Source: Cenococcum geophilum 1.58 (Eukaryota > Ascomycota > Dothideomycetes > Gloniales > Gloniaceae). Taken from it: a stretch of 64,000 nt of DNA. Of the stretch, positions 35,601 to 49,060 are shown piece after piece. The position numbers were made by a program, and so were the translations under genes. The notes under the pieces are model-generated. The model did no database searches. It was not told where the DNA came from and worked only from the letters and a program-made list of their open reading frames with translations. Within the stretch, counting starts at the first letter, position 1. Every line of letters begins with the position of its first letter. The stretch spans positions 558,001-622,000 of the forward strand of contig KV748209.1 of the NCBI GenBank assembly GCA_001692895.1, written 5' to 3'.

Positions 35601-36669
35601 CTTTTTAGTAAAGAGAATAGGTAAGTTAAAAGGGGCTTAACTAGGCTTAATAAAGCCCTTATCTAGGTTATTAATAAGATACTACTTTATGGCCTATAAT
35701 TTGGCAGTTAATTACTATTAGAGGGGGCTATAGCTAAGGGTAACCACCTTGTCTGGCTTAATTTTAATTTTATAGTTATACGGTCGGTAAGGCGGGAGTA
35801 TATTAAACGCTGCTTTAGAGAAGGTATCTTTAAATTTCTGGTATTAATGGGGCAGTTTTTACTCTACTAGCTCCTTATCTATAAGCTCGTCTTTCTCTTA
35901 GGCTAGGGCTTCTTTCTCTTTAATTATTTAATTAATTTTGTATAAGCTAGTTATAAAGGCAACGGTATTAAGCTAAACTAGGTTCTAGTAAAATCCTATA
36001 GCGCTAATATAGCAGATATTAACTAGTGGGAGGTCCGTAGGTTTCTTTATAGATATTTATTAGGCCGTATTTTGCGGTATAGGGTTTATAGTCTTCCTTA
36101 ACTCACGTTTTATTTTCCATAAGTTGTCCTTCCAGTCTATTAGTTTAGTATATTATTTAATGTCCCTAGCCTTCCTTTATAGCTATATAGGGCCTAAGTT
36201 CTCTATTAGGGACTTAGCTAGGCTACTACTAACTTCCTAAGTCTTTAGTGTAGGTAGTATAATATAGGTAGTCTAGGGGCGGCGTAGTATACAAATCCGT
36301 TGTAGATTAAGCTATATATCCTTCTTAAAAGCCTAGTCCCTACGCGTCGCATCGGCCTAGTAAACGGTGTTTATCTGCGGCCGTATAAGATTTTCTATTA
36401 TAATACTAATCTCTTTTATAAAGGAAGGCATTAGGGGTATAGTTTCGGGCTAGAAAAGCTGCCTATTCCGTACGTTAAGCTATAAGCCTAAATAGGCTAG
36501 CTATTTTCTTCTTAAGATTATATTATAGCTTCTAAGGTCTATAATAAGGAAGGGGACGTTATACTACCTTCGTCCGTTAACGCGGAGGTAGATCCGTAAG
36601 ATAGTTATAATAGGTAGCTCTATCCGTCCGTTATAACCGCAAATAGGGATTAGTTTAGGCAGTTCTTTA

Positions 36670-36843
36670 TGTCAGATAACTCATATAGAGCTATTCATTA
36701 ATGAAATGGGTTAATTAATTGATGATCTTAATTGTGTCTTTATCGTTGCTTGACCTAGGGCCCCTGGGCTTAGACGAAGATATTTATAATGCACGTAACC
36801 CGTGCACGTCCTACGCCTTTGAGAATACAGATTATCTGACACA
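36670..36843 (-). repeat. Left (3') LTR of the nested Copia
   Basis: 174 bp, TGTCAGATAAC to ATCTGACA, partner of 39620-39791. Confidence 0.9.
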
Positions 36844-39375
36844 CCCCCTTAGCTTCAACCTGGTTGAGGACGAAGCTAGCTACCTTCTCATGTCCGTCCA
36901 TGCGTTAAATGAACCGTAATCTCATCTAAATCCTTCCGTCTCGCCCTAACCTTCTCCCTTAGGTCCTCCAGTTGCTTCTCCTTATCCAGCCGCTCCTTAA
37001 TATCCACCATTCTAACTAGGTTAACAAAGTTCTAAAACCTCTACTTAGGCAGGGCCTTCGTAAGTCCATTAGCGATTATCTCCTTCGTCGCTTTCCATTA
37101 AAATACCACTCGTCTTATTACGTATTCTTAACGCAACTAGTATTAATAGATGTTAATGTATTAGAGAGTCGATGATTAAGGGCTTATTTAGCTGTAACGT
37201 TATTGCTTTAAACAGCCTGCTAATAAAGATAGCTTCCTTTGCTATCCTGCTTATTTGCTCTCTAGGTAATTAGTCCCCTAAATAGCTTTATAATGTATCC
37301 TTATAAGCTCTTTCTGTTAATAGAATTATCCGCGAATAATGCGTTGCTGGCATAGATAAATAATTACGCTTTACTTCTACCGTCTCCGTCGTCTTATCCT
37401 TTATCGCTTATTCCTTTGTCTCTCCCTTTCGCGTTCGTTCGTTCCTTATCTCCTCTATAGTAGATTACTCTACTCCTTGTGCTATATAGGTACTGGTCTC
37501 TAATATAGCATCGTAGAAGCTGCTTCTCTTAGTAGGGATATAGGACGGACTAGTAGGTCTATATTGGGGGACGGAAGCGTCGGACGGATTAATCGGTAAT
37601 TAGTAGGAAGAAGTTCCTATTCTGCTATAGGAGTGTCTAGAAGACGCCCTTTAAGATCTATCTAATACTAGTTAGCTATCTTCTTAATATAGGCTTCCTG
37701 CAATAGCTATAGGAGCCTCTAGCTACGATCGCGTAGTATATAGATTTCTAGGAACTATTTTAGCTCTCTAAGGGTACTCATCTAGTATTCCTTGCTTAGC
37801 TCCTTAAGTGCTTCTTAAGCTTTCTTTAAGGTCTTTTATATACGCTTCCTTAAGGTTAGTCCAGTTAATATAGACGTTAAAATAGGGTTTATTAATATTC
37901 TAATTTAAGAACCTTTATAAGACCTAACGCTTAATTTTAGTAAGGCTGTAGTGTTAACATTCCGTTATCTTAGGGCCTTAGAGCTTAACTCCTAGAGCGT
38001 TAATACCTAGATAAAGGCTTATAGGTCCTAGGTAACCTAGACGCAGATGCTATAGCTATATATTACCTTTTAAGTCTAGATAAACGTCTCTTACCGAGAT
38101 TCTACGCTTCCGTTAGCGACTTAGTAGTTAGCTTAAATTAAAAGCTAATAGACTTCCTAGTCGTACGTATTCGATAGTCTGTTATCTATAACGTTCTTCT
38201 ATTTAATATAGGCTAGGACTCCCTTGCTCTTGTCTTATCGTTAAGCTTTGTCTTCTTATTTAAGTCTGATTTTAGTAACTAGATCAGTAAGATCCTTATT
38301 CTATTCTACCTTTTTTAGTGCCCTTTTAATACGATTATCTCTGATTGTAACTTCTATAGGTCTCTTATCTTTAAATAAATACTAATAGTCTTAAAGTGAA
38401 TATCCTTATCTTTTACACGCTAAGCACTTAGGTGTTGGCTTCTTTTAGGACGTCTCCTTAACTAGTGACCCGGCTCTCTTTAAGCGGCTAGTGCGTGCCG
38501 AGGTGTTTCCTCTCTATAAACCTTTAGTAGTATTAGAGTGATCCTTAATAGCTTACTCTACAAAGTCTGTGTTAAAGGTACTCCCTCTTATAGTAGTATT
38601 AGCTTTCTTTAAGGGTCTTCTAAGCCCTTCTTGCAGCTCCTTTACTACTCTATAGTATTTAGAAGATCTTAACTTCTATAGGTTATTTAACTTAGTAGTA
38701 TACTTTATATAATAGGCGTCGCTAAAAGGTCGAATAACTTCTGCTAGATCTTAAAGCCAGATTCCGTTAAACATTTAGGGTATTTTATACTTCTCTCCTA
38801 ATACTATTATATATTCCTATTAATCTAGCCACTAATTTAATTTTAACAAGTATGTAAACCCCTTAAGGGCTTCTGTATACTGGTGTTATACCTTCTTCCT
38901 AATAAACGATGAGGTAGGTTCTATGTTCTCCTTTAGTCGAGATAGCCATTCTTTAACTGTTAAGGAAGGGTTAAGCAGTAGCTTCTTCTAAATTAATACT
39001 ATGGACGTGATTTGGGTACGGATCTGTTAAAGGTACTCTTCTTATTTTAGGAAATACTTTATATCCTAGTTATAGTATCGTCTACTATTCTTATACGCCC
39101 TCTGTTAATTTGTCGAGAGCTATATATATAAGGTTGCATTCTTATTAAAATCTGTAACTTCTAGATAGGGTGGTTCTTATAGTAGACCTTGTTAAGGTGC
39201 TATATTATCTAGGTTAACGTAGGCCCAAATTTGTTTGTCCGTAAGGGCTTATAGTTACCAGATCCATTACTCCCAGTCTTCTGGCTTATTAAGGATAATT
39301 GTATTCAACGAACTCAACATTAGTAGAGTCATTTGACTGATAGGCAAAGGAGGAATTGAGATGGAATTCGTCGTT

Positions 39376-39545
39376 AGGATCGTCCTTGTCGCAGGATCGT
39401 CCTTGTCGTCAGGATCGTCCTTTGACGATTGAGGTGGAATCTCGTGGAATCTCGTGGAATCTCGTGTCAGAATCGTCCTGTGACAATTGAGGTAGGATTT
39501 CTGTCAGAGTCTGCGTCCTAAGACGATGAGGTGTTAGAGTCTGAC
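39376..39545. repeat. Minisatellite-like repeats in the Copia leader
   Basis: Repeated AGGATCGTCCTTGTCG and GTGGAATCTC units with diverged relatives (GACGATGAGGT) fill the stretch inside the 5' LTR. Replication slippage is the likely origin. Confidence 0.7.
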
Positions 39546-39619
39546 GATGAGGTAGAATTTCTTTAAATGATTGAGTACTAGCTGAATAGCTTCTTGTGTC
39601 GGCGGACCGGGCTCATAAC

Positions 39620-39791
39620 TGTCAGATAACTTATATAGAGCTATTCATTGATAAAATGGGTTGATTAATTAATGATCTTAATCGTGTCTTTATCGTTGCT
39701 TGACCTAGGGCCCCTGGGCTTAGACGAAGATATTTACAATGCACGTGACCCGTGCACGTCCTACGCCTCCGAGAATACAGATTATCTGACA
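39620..39791 (-). repeat. Right (5') LTR of the nested Copia
   Basis: 172 bp, same ends as its partner, followed by the CTTTA duplication. Confidence 0.9.
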
Positions 39792-40774
39792 CTTTAAGGG
39801 GTATATTTAAAAAGTTAGCTAATTTTGCAGCGCACTTTATATTAATTAAAGTAAAGATATTTACTCCTAAGTTAGCTAAAGCAGAGATTAAAACTTAATA
39901 TCTATTACGAAATAAAGTATAAGGGATAGTGCAGCTTCTTCTACTAACTAGCTAACCCAGATTAATATATAATATATTAATCCCTTTTAACCCTAGAGAG
40001 GAGTCTTTTTTTAAGGTTCCTCTTTTTCTAGCTCCGTACTATTCTCCTAAATTAATAGGACCTTGTTTATCTTTACTTTTATTAGGCAGTTCCTTATAAG
40101 GTAGCCTATTTAACCATATAAAAAGTAAGCTCCTTAATCGCTAAGGGCCTATATACAGGGGTTATTATATATAGGCTGGGTGTACACTAGGCCTATAGTA
40201 GGGGTAGCTGCGTGGCTAGCTGCTAGGTTAACTATAGGAGTTGCCAATTATATCGGGGCACTATAGGCCGTACTCGTAGTACTTGCGGCCTAGTTTATAA
40301 GGTTTTTAGTTTTTAGCCAATTAGCGCGTACCTTAATTCGATAAAGGCCTTAATTAATAGCTAGGCAATAGTCTATAAGTTCCTTTAACGTCTATACTAT
40401 AATATAAGCTAATAATACGGCCCGCTATAGGTCTAGGGTAAGCTTATTAAAGAGGTTTAGTAGTAGGTCTTCCTAGGGGATCTAGGCCTATCTAGCTAGG
40501 TCCGTTATTTTTATATTTAGGCTTTTATAGCTAAGGCGGGCGTTCTATACTTTAAAAGGGTCTTTATAAATAAAAGACAAGTATTTAATTATTTCTTCTT
40601 TAGGGATAAAGGGGTCTGCTAAGTCTTTAGTGTATCACAGGCGTAAATACGTCTAGACGTCTTCGCTAGTACGGCTAAAGATATAGGCTATTCTAACTCG
40701 GGCGTTAGGGAAGTAGTCTATATTAACTTTAAGCTTATCCCGTAATTAAAGCTTCTAATTATTAAATATAGGGT

Positions 40775-40816
40775 NGGTTCCGTTTNTAAGTAGNNGGGGG
40801 TNNNCNACCTTTNCNN
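40775..40816. other. Ambiguous bases
   Basis: Scattered N positions within the gag part of Gypsy copy 3. They suggest unresolved consensus between near-identical repeat copies. Confidence 0.95.
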
Positions 40817-41306
40817 ACCGCTTTAGTGCTATATAGGCCTTAGTAGATCTACTAAGGCGCTAGGATAGGGCCTAAAGGACTATAGTAAGTCTTTAGTTAT
40901 TTAATAATAACTTATTATTAGATATAGGGGTATCTCTAGCTTTAAGCAGCTCTCGCAGTTATTTAATTTCGGTATTAGTAGCCGTAAGCTCCGCCTAGGG
41001 GGTTAAAACGTTAATTATTTCTTCGTCCAAAGTATTTAAGGGTTCTATAGCTGCTTTACCTGCTACTATATTTTATAGTATAGTAGTAGGGGTATTAGGT
41101 AATTCTGGGTAATTTCTTTAGGGGTTTTGGTCTATATATGTCTTATAGGTCCTTTCCTTAGGGTTCTATTCTTTTCTTTTAGGTCCTGTCCTTATGGTCC
41201 TAGTAATATTCTTAAAGTCCTATTCTATATTCTTGTTCTATTTATAGTCTTATAGATATATTTAAGTTCCTTCTTAGGAAAAAAGAGTAGAGTAAGCTTT
41301 AGATAA

Positions 41307-41533
41307 TATTAGTAACTTAGTTAATCGAGGTATAGGTACGGCAAAGGGGACGCGTAAGCCTATACGATTGGATTATTTATAAACGAGAATCTAAAGCTAG
41401 GGAAAGGAGAGGAGAAGAAGAGTAGCGCCATTCGATATTTTATAAGATCTTCGCGTTACGTGACCGCAATATGCGGCAATCTATAGCAACTTGCCGGTGC
41501 GTAGTTCTACTAAGTCCTACTAGTACCGTAACA
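41307..41533 (-). repeat. Right (5') LTR of Gypsy copy 3
   Basis: 227 bp, followed by the CTTAT target duplication. Confidence 0.9.
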
Positions 41534-41642
41534 CTTATAAGGCGCTCGCTAATAATATACATTAAGAAACTAAAGACGACCTTTATATATCTAAACGCGA
41601 TATTTAATAGTTAAAGAAGGCTAAGATTATACTAATTGCTAT

Positions 41643-41825
41643 TATTAGTGTCACAGGGTAACTTACTAATACTACTTAAGTAGATATAGTAAATGATGGT
41701 TATAAAGCTTGTTTTGTTCTAGATAGGGGAGGGTAAGGAACTTAAGGTTCCTCACCGCGCTAGTGCCGCGACAGCACGTGACGGCAATTTGCCGCACGTA
41801 AGGGCAAATTGCCTTATTCCCGATA
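41643..41825 (-). repeat. Left (3') LTR of Copia 41643-47709
   Basis: 183 bp, partner of 47527-47709. The last 65 bp (GTGACGGCAATTTGCC ...) keep many CA/TG pairs and are nearly identical between the two copies. Confidence 0.9.
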
Positions 41826-44800
41826 CTGGCAACTCTTCTTTTTGTAGTTGCTATCTATATGCAAATAGACAGTATGCGATAGTATGACAGTGGGCAGAAT
41901 ATAGTAGAATTTGGTAGGTAATACGCCTTATTCTACCGACCTGGACTTCTACTAGCCAATTATAATTTTTCCATCCCCGGGATAGAAAATCGCTATTAGC
42001 TCGCTTACCACTAGCGCCTTAGCGGCTATCGCCGCATCTTCTACTTCCTTTTAACCTAACCTTTAACTCATATATATAGAGTATTTATGTCGACGAACGT
42101 CTCTAGTGCCTTATTTAGGTTTACCTTCGTCATTACATCTACTGGGTTATCTTGGCCATTAATCCATTAAATCTTAAAAAGTTTTCGACGCTTATAAGAT
42201 TGCTATAGTACCATAATATCAATTATAAGGCGCTTCTCCTTTGTAGTACTAAGTTTAACTAAACACTCGTAGAGGGAATATAAGTTGGTGTATACGATTA
42301 TAGGGATAACGGGAAGTTTAAGTTAATCTGTAATTATCTTAAGGGTAGTTCCAATTGTAATTGCCATATTAACTCCGCTAACTATTTTATATATCTCTAA
42401 TGCTAGGACGCTTTAAGTAACGCGCTTACTCTTAGTTAAGCTCTAATAAATAAAATTGCCGTAGATCGTAAAGTTATTCTCTTTAGTAGATTCGTTTGTA
42501 ATAATAATCTTATATCCTAGCTAGGAGCTAAAATCTTTATTATTTATAAACGATTTATTAACAAATATAAAGAGCTTAGTAGTAGGAAGATTAATAGGTA
42601 TATAGAGTAGTCCCTAATTAAGATGGCTTATTTGCCAGGAAAGACGCTTATTTAGGTTAAGAATATTATCCTTAGTTAGTTCCTGGTATTAGGCGGCAAT
42701 AGAGAGATTAAAGGAAGCCTTAGGTTAATAGATAGAAGCAATATAAGCTCCGCGAGCGCGTTGCTCCACATATCCTTACTTTAGAGAATTAACGTTAATA
42801 ACGTTAATCTTCTTACCTTAACCCTTCTAGCGTAAAGCAATGGAATCCTTATTTAGGGAGAAGATGCATCCATTAAAGAGCAATGGTGTTATTAAATTAA
42901 GTCTTTCCTTTAGCTTTACTATAAGGTTTACCTTTACTAACTTATCCTCTTTAAGGGCTAAGAATTAGTCGTCTCTTAAGATAATTATATTATTAGTTTA
43001 TATGCCAACGATTCCGAATAGAGTTCCTATAGTTATAATAAGGAAGCAGGGATTAAATATAGAAGTAGTTATTAAAAGCTTCTCTTTATAGTGCTTGCTA
43101 TAAGTAGCCCACTAATAGGTTCCTACCTCTGCGATTCTGTATAATGGCTTAAGCACAACTATAATCGTATCTTTGGGATATTGGTGGCGAATTTGCTCTG
43201 GAAGGTATGCCAATATTAAGCGCTAAAGGTGCGTCTTTAATTAGGTGTAGGCCTAAGTAATATCTCGCAAATAAACCGCCATTCCATTCTTTATTAAGGA
43301 GGGAGCTAGCGTAATAATAACTCGCTAACTAGCTCGTTAAATTATGGGAGATTGTATAAGAATTACCTCCTTACTATTATCGTTGTAACCTTAGATAATA
43401 AGTCTTAATTTCTTAAATAGGGCGTTAGTAGCTTTGCCCTTGATCTTATTAACCATTCTTAACTTAAAAATACGAACTCCATTAAACTTAGTAGGGTTAT
43501 ATTTCTTAAATTTAAAGACTCCTCTTATAATAAGACCGTCGATCTCCTATTTATTAGATGCTTAGAAAGGAGCTCCTAGAGTTATAATACGGCCTTCTTT
43601 TTAGAGCTGTTTTGTAAGCTTAAAGTTATTCTTCTCTTTAGCTGTTATAAAAGCCATTAATAACTTATCTCTACTCTCAATAGCGGTAATAAATTACTCT
43701 TTAAAATCTATAAGATATTGGCGATTCTATAATCCCTTTAGGCGACCTCTACCGCGTTATGGTTATAGCACGTCTACTATAATTATATTAGAATTGTTGT
43801 CGCCTTCTGGAGTATATTAATTGTGGTTCTCCTTTAGGGTATCCTTTAGGGCATCCTATAAAGGCTCGGAGCTATTATTCTTATAGTAGGGCTTAATAAC
43901 GGTTAAGCGGAATTAAGTGGGTCTATAGGGCATCTGGAGAGTATAGGTTTAACTATTAATTATAATAAGTTTATGTGGGCCTAACTATCCTCCCTTTTTA
44001 CGCCATACGCGTACCTTAGATTAGAGCGGCAGATCAAGCGTAGTTAAGGTATTTGGGCTATTTCTTATTCCTAGTACGTCGTTAACCTAGCATGTGGCGT
44101 AGAGACGTTGTACCTCCTTTATTACCTTATAAATAGCCTTAGCTCGTTATATAATAGAGGGAGATAGTAAAGAGTCGTTAGTTATTTAAGGGTAGGCGCT
44201 AAAGACTAGCAACGTAGGTACGAGCCTATCTAGGCCGGCGGAATTGTTAATAGCCTTAACAGCTATTTATAAGATAAACTCTTCGCTAGTACCCTCTAGT
44301 TCTAAGGAAATAATCTTATATATGCGGCGTAATAGCGCGTAATATCGCTCTACTTTTTTAATACTATTATGCGCCTTAACAGGGACTTCCTTAATCTTAA
44401 TTGCCGTTGCCTTTACCTATTGCTAAAACTCTATAGATAAGAAGTTCTTTTTTACGTTGTGGATAATTTAATTAGGGGGTCCTAGGTAAACATTAATCTA
44501 GCATAATTAAAGAGTATCCTATACGTTCCTAGCTAATATATCCTTTAAGAAACGTGCGGCTTGGAAAGAGGTTAAGAAGTTAATAACTTGGAGTACTAGC
44601 TTGCCGCTAAGATATATAATGTTAATAATAATATAGAAGTTAAAGTTGTAGTTATCTTTAAGGGTAAACTTAAATCGGCTAGGGGACTTCTAGTTTATTT
44701 AGTAGTGGTAGCAGTACTTTATAAGGTGCTTAATTGCCTTAACCTTAACTTTATAACCTGCTTGCTAAAGAACCCTAAGTAATTAGTAAACGGATAGGTG

Positions 44801-47526
44801 GCTAAAACAACGGTGTAGTTAACGTAGCTCTAACTTAGTTAAGTGGCTTTAAGTAACGCTCTTTTCTAGTTAATAAAGAAGCAACTAGGGGTAACCCTAT
44901 TTGCGTATAACGGGCACCCAATTATCTCCCTAAACGAGTATATTCTTAAGGTTATTGAACTTAACGCCTAATTTATCTATATCTCTGATGTAAAATAGAA
45001 ACGGAGTATTCGCGGGAATAATGTGGAAAGTAATATACCCTACGGGGGTTTTAACCTTAATTATGCCGAGAGAGATTATAGTACCCTTGCTAAAACAAAT
45101 TGTATATTGGCCTGCCGTTAATTAGTTAATCTAGATAGAGCTATTAAGCTGCTAAAGAGCTTAAACTTAATATTCTCCTACTATAGATATTCCTGCGGCT
45201 CTAGTATCTGGTATAATACTATAGAAGACGTTTGCTAAGTATCTGTTGTTAAAGGAAAACGCGGAACTCTTCTTTGGCTTGTTAAAGATATCTAACCTTA
45301 TAATAGAATAGAGCGTAGATTGGTTATTAAGAATAGTAATGGTTTATGTGCTATCTACCTTACTAAACTTAGTGAAGTATTGGTTGGAAGAGTAGTCCTT
45401 AATTTCCATATCTATAAGGAGCTATTCGGCCTTATTAACCTCGCCCTTAAGATCTTCTACGCCTTTATATTAAACCAGGAAGCTTTGGAAGTAGGCCGTA
45501 GTAACCTTATAATTTCCGACGTTTTGTGCGCTTTGGCGAAACTTATTATATGCCTCCTTTCGTCTATTAAGGGGGTGCCTAGTTAATTAGCAATTTAGCT
45601 TCTTACAAATATAGTACTTCTTCTGACAATCGTTCCGAAATAAACCCCTACGATTGCCTTATGGTCGACGTTAATCGTACCCTTTACTGTATCCCCTACC
45701 GCGGCCACCATATATTTAATCGGTCCAGTTATAATCGTGTTAGTCGGCCGGGTCGATTAAGGTAGGTTGGGGTTGGGTGTTAAATTGCTATACTTCTTAA
45801 GAGCGTAGAGCGGTGCTAATAGAGGACCTTAATTGAGCATACACTCCTTCGTAAGTATTTACAGGATTAAAGAGGGTAAGGTTGTATTCTTTAACACCTT
45901 AGCATACGCTAATAACTTAATCGCGTAGGCTGAAGTCCTCTTAATATGATTTAGATAAACCTTGCTAAATTATCTAAAGTTAATTAAAGAGCTTTTAAAG
46001 ATAATTAAGTTAAGAGATACCTGGGTTTGTAGCAATAATTCTTAGGAAGGTAGTTTCTCTCTACTCCAATATATACTATTACTTATTCTCCTCTGTTTTG
46101 AAGTGGTATCTTAACTTATATATTATGCGGTTAAAATTATACCCTTTTCCTACTAAACGGTTATAATAAAAGGTACTAGTGCGGCCTTTAAGTATAACGG
46201 AATAGGCGTTGTAATATTAGTTAGGTTCTAGTCCTATCTTCTAGTAATAGTTATAGAAGATGCGTAGCTTTAAATTGAGAATATTATATAGTTCTCCGCT
46301 AAACTTCTTCTCCTAGTCTAAATAGAGCTTTGTAAGGTCTGTAAGCAACTTTAAGATGCCTTTAAGTAGCACTAGGCTATATTAAAATTGTATTAGAGGT
46401 TGTAATAGGGACGTAAAGCTTAATAGAATAGGGCGTGGTACTTAATCTTACGCTTGCTTAGGTTAAGGGGTAGTAGTTAAAGTTATAGGTTGAATTGGTG
46501 GATACTAGGAAACTAAAGATATAGGTGGAGGCGATAGAGGCAATGGATGTGGAACGTTAAAACCTGTGCCTGGAGTAGTGGAATTAGGGCGTGTCTCTAG
46601 TAGTGTATTGTTTAGATTCCATCGTGAGTTAAGCTTCTTTATAGTGCGTAGTTGGTGCTTAATCTCTTATAGAGTCTATTTATATTCTTCTTTTACTTTA
46701 ATAATATACTCCTAAATATTATTTTTAATACCTCCCCTATCTATAGGGACAAATACTCTATACTTCCGAAGGAAGTTACGGAAGTCCTATACGAGATCCT
46801 TATGTATAGGAACCTATGTTTCCTTTGTCTATTTAATAAAGTCCTCCTTTATATAATACTATAGCATAGTATTATTGTATTCGCTATCTTTATAGTATAC
46901 TATACGGTATAATAAGAATCTATTTAGCTTCTTTTGCTCAGCGGTTATAAAGTTGGTTATAGGTCTATCCCATATCTCTAGGTTAATATCTTTCTTATAC
47001 TTCTTTGGATAGGTTAACGCTATAATAACAGTTATTCGACGTGTAGAGAGTATTAAGAATGTAGGGATAGCGTGCTGGTAGAACTTTGAGAGTTTGGCAG
47101 AGCTAAAATTGTTATAGGTAAGGGCGCGCTAGTAACTGCCTTAGATGCTAACAAAGTATAAGGGCCAGAGAGCGCGTTATTAACGTAATTTTAACGTGGT
47201 AGGGCCGCTAGGAACGTAGCAGAGTGTTAAGAGTATATTTTTAACGCGTTTTAGACGTTAACTTAGGACCTTAGGTTTAGTGACACTTTTGACCTAAAGT
47301 ACTCGACCAAATCTTTGTAAACGTGGTTGTTCTGCGTAATGGACGCAACTTGGTATCTCCTAGTACTCAGTAATACTTCTATTACTAGTTTTCCGCAAGT
47401 CTAAGGTAGTACAGTATCGCTGGGATCCATTCTATATAAGCGTATATAGCACCCCTATACGAGACTATCTCTTCTATTAAAAACCTTACTGTTCTATGGT
47501 TAACTATATATTTAACCACTAATTAG

Positions 47527-47709
47527 TATTAGTGTTATAGGGTAACTTACTAATGCTACTTAAGTAGATATAGTGAATGATGGTTATAAAGCTTGTTTTG
47601 TTCTAGATAGGGGAGGGTAAGGAACTTAAGGTTCCTCACCACGCTAGTGCCGCGACAGTACGTGACGGCAATTTGCCGCACGTAAGGGCAAATTGCCTTA
47701 TTCCCGACA
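47527..47709 (-). repeat. Right (5') LTR of Copia 41643-47709
   Basis: 183 bp, ending TTCCCGACA and followed by the GCTAT duplication. Confidence 0.9.
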
Positions 47710-48990
47710 GCTATAGTTACTAAAAGAGAAGGTATAATTAAATACCTATAATCTTAGCTTAATAAGCATATTTATAATAACGCTAGACACCTCTCTACTA
47801 TATATAACGCCACTTAAGTCTATACGCCCCTAGTAACTTTACCTACTTAATACTTAACGAAGGGCTAGTACTAAGTAGCTTTACCTAATAGGAACCCCTA
47901 CTAAAGCAGCGATAATAAAAGCTATAATAATTGGACCTAAACTACTACTATAGGGTTTAATATATGCTACCCTAATCCCCTAGTCTTTTAGGGCGACCGT
48001 AAGGAATACAGCTACTAGAAGATATAAATCCGTAAAAAACTAACTTAAAGCGCCTACCTTTTTCCTATAGAAGATACTAAGATTGGCTATATTATTAGGC
48101 AAATAAAGGGTATACTATTTAACAGACTCTTTACCTAATAGAAAACTAGTAGCCCCTAAAAGTAGTAGTCCTACTAAAAAGTCCTTAATAATCTTAACCT
48201 AATATACCGCGACTATAACCTACTAGCTACTAACCGAGCTAAACTATATACCCTAAAGATAAGCCCTACTAAATTATTTAATAAATTCTATATTAAATTT
48301 TAGAAATATACTAGAGCCCTCGCCCGAGACGATACTAAAGACTAAAAGGACTTCCTTAAAAAAGTTACTTATCGCCTTAGTTACGCAGCCGCCAGCTATA
48401 ACTATAACAATGTTTATAATATAGTAGCAGCTCTATAGAAGATTAAATAACAACTAAATTAAATTACTACTACTAACCCTTACCTAAAGACCTTTCTATA
48501 GAAGCCCCCCGGGCCTATTAAACCTATATATACTAAGTTACTAATATCTACTACCTTAAGTACTACCGGAACTAATATTAATTTCTCTATACTAACCTTT
48601 CTATAAAAACTCCTAGATAGAGAGCGCGAGCTACTTTAGAAACTAGAATACTGCTATAGATGCCGTTAAAAAGGCTATTATTATAATAACCTAAACTATC
48701 TAATAGCTAGGTTTAGTAGCTACCGCCTAATACCTAACCTAATACCCTAAATACTAAATACGTTACTATACGCCACTACTATATAAAATAAAGACGTAGT
48801 AATAGCGGTAGAGTTAGATATAGAAATAGAAAACGCTAAGTCCTAGCTCTAAGTTGCGGGTTAGGACGCCTTAATAACGGAGGGATCTATATATCGGCTT
48901 ATTTAATAGATAACTCTATAAAGATAAATAGACGGAAATAGATAGTTTTACCTATAATAGGAACTACTGCTAAAAAATAATATAAAAGCC

Positions 48991-49060
48991 NTTNTATAAT
49001 TAATTNCGNAGCTANTAATAAATTTATANATANNNAATTNNTGNNTACTTATAANCTACN
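48991..49060. other. Ambiguous bases
   Basis: Scattered N positions near the protease region of Gypsy A, probably repeat-copy mixing in the assembly. Confidence 0.95.

Larger units (their letters stand above)
36670..39791 (-). mobile_element. Ty1/Copia fossil, short form, nested in Gypsy copy 3
   Basis: LTRs of 174 and 172 bp have the inverted ends TGTCAGATAA ... TTATCTGACA, and the target duplication CTTTA is perfect (36665-36669 and 39792-39796). A C-run next to the left LTR marks the complement of the polypurine tract, so it reads leftward. Near 36.9-37.1 kb the minus strand reads like the end of a Copia RNase H domain (IIANGLTKALPK). At about 38.9-39.0 kb it reads like gag (NPSLTVKEWLSRLKENI). 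At 3.1 kb it is shorter than a usual Copia element of about 5 kb, so part of pol is absent. It is broken in many places, but its LTRs are less RIP-mutated than those of its host element. Confidence 0.85.
32436..41533 (-). mobile_element. Ty3/Gypsy chromovirus fossil, copy 3 (with a Copia inside)
   Basis: Same family as copies 1 and 2: 227-bp LTRs, perfect target duplication CTTAT (32431-32435 and 41534-41538), C-run inside the left LTR, so it reads leftward. Minus-strand order: gag at 40.1-41.0 kb, protease region split by the Copia at 36670-39791, RT with a YLDN motif near 35.27 kb, RNase H near 34.7-35.0 kb, integrase at 33.3-34.1 kb, chromodomain near 33.0 kb. It is strongly RIP-degraded with very many breaks. 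Ambiguous bases lie at 40775-40816. Confidence 0.9.
41643..47709 (-). mobile_element. Ty1/Copia fossil nested in Gypsy A
   Basis: 6067 bp with 183-bp LTRs and a perfect target duplication GCTAT (41638-41642 and 47710-47714). Integrase-like sequence lies at 44.15-44.55 kb on the minus strand: KEVPVKAHNSIKKVERYYAL and then AGLDRLVPTLLVFSAYP. These are typical of fungal Copia integrases. RT-side sequence lies to its left (about 42.2-43.6 kb), so integrase precedes RT, which is the Copia order. Gag is expected at 46-47.5 kb. RIP-degraded with many breaks. Confidence 0.85.

Noticed and set aside
36719-36919. 66-codon plus-strand frame
   Set aside because: Lies mostly inside a Copia LTR and reads against the element's own coding strand.
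45320-45586. 88-codon plus-strand frame
   Set aside because: Antisense to the minus-strand Copia polyprotein region.
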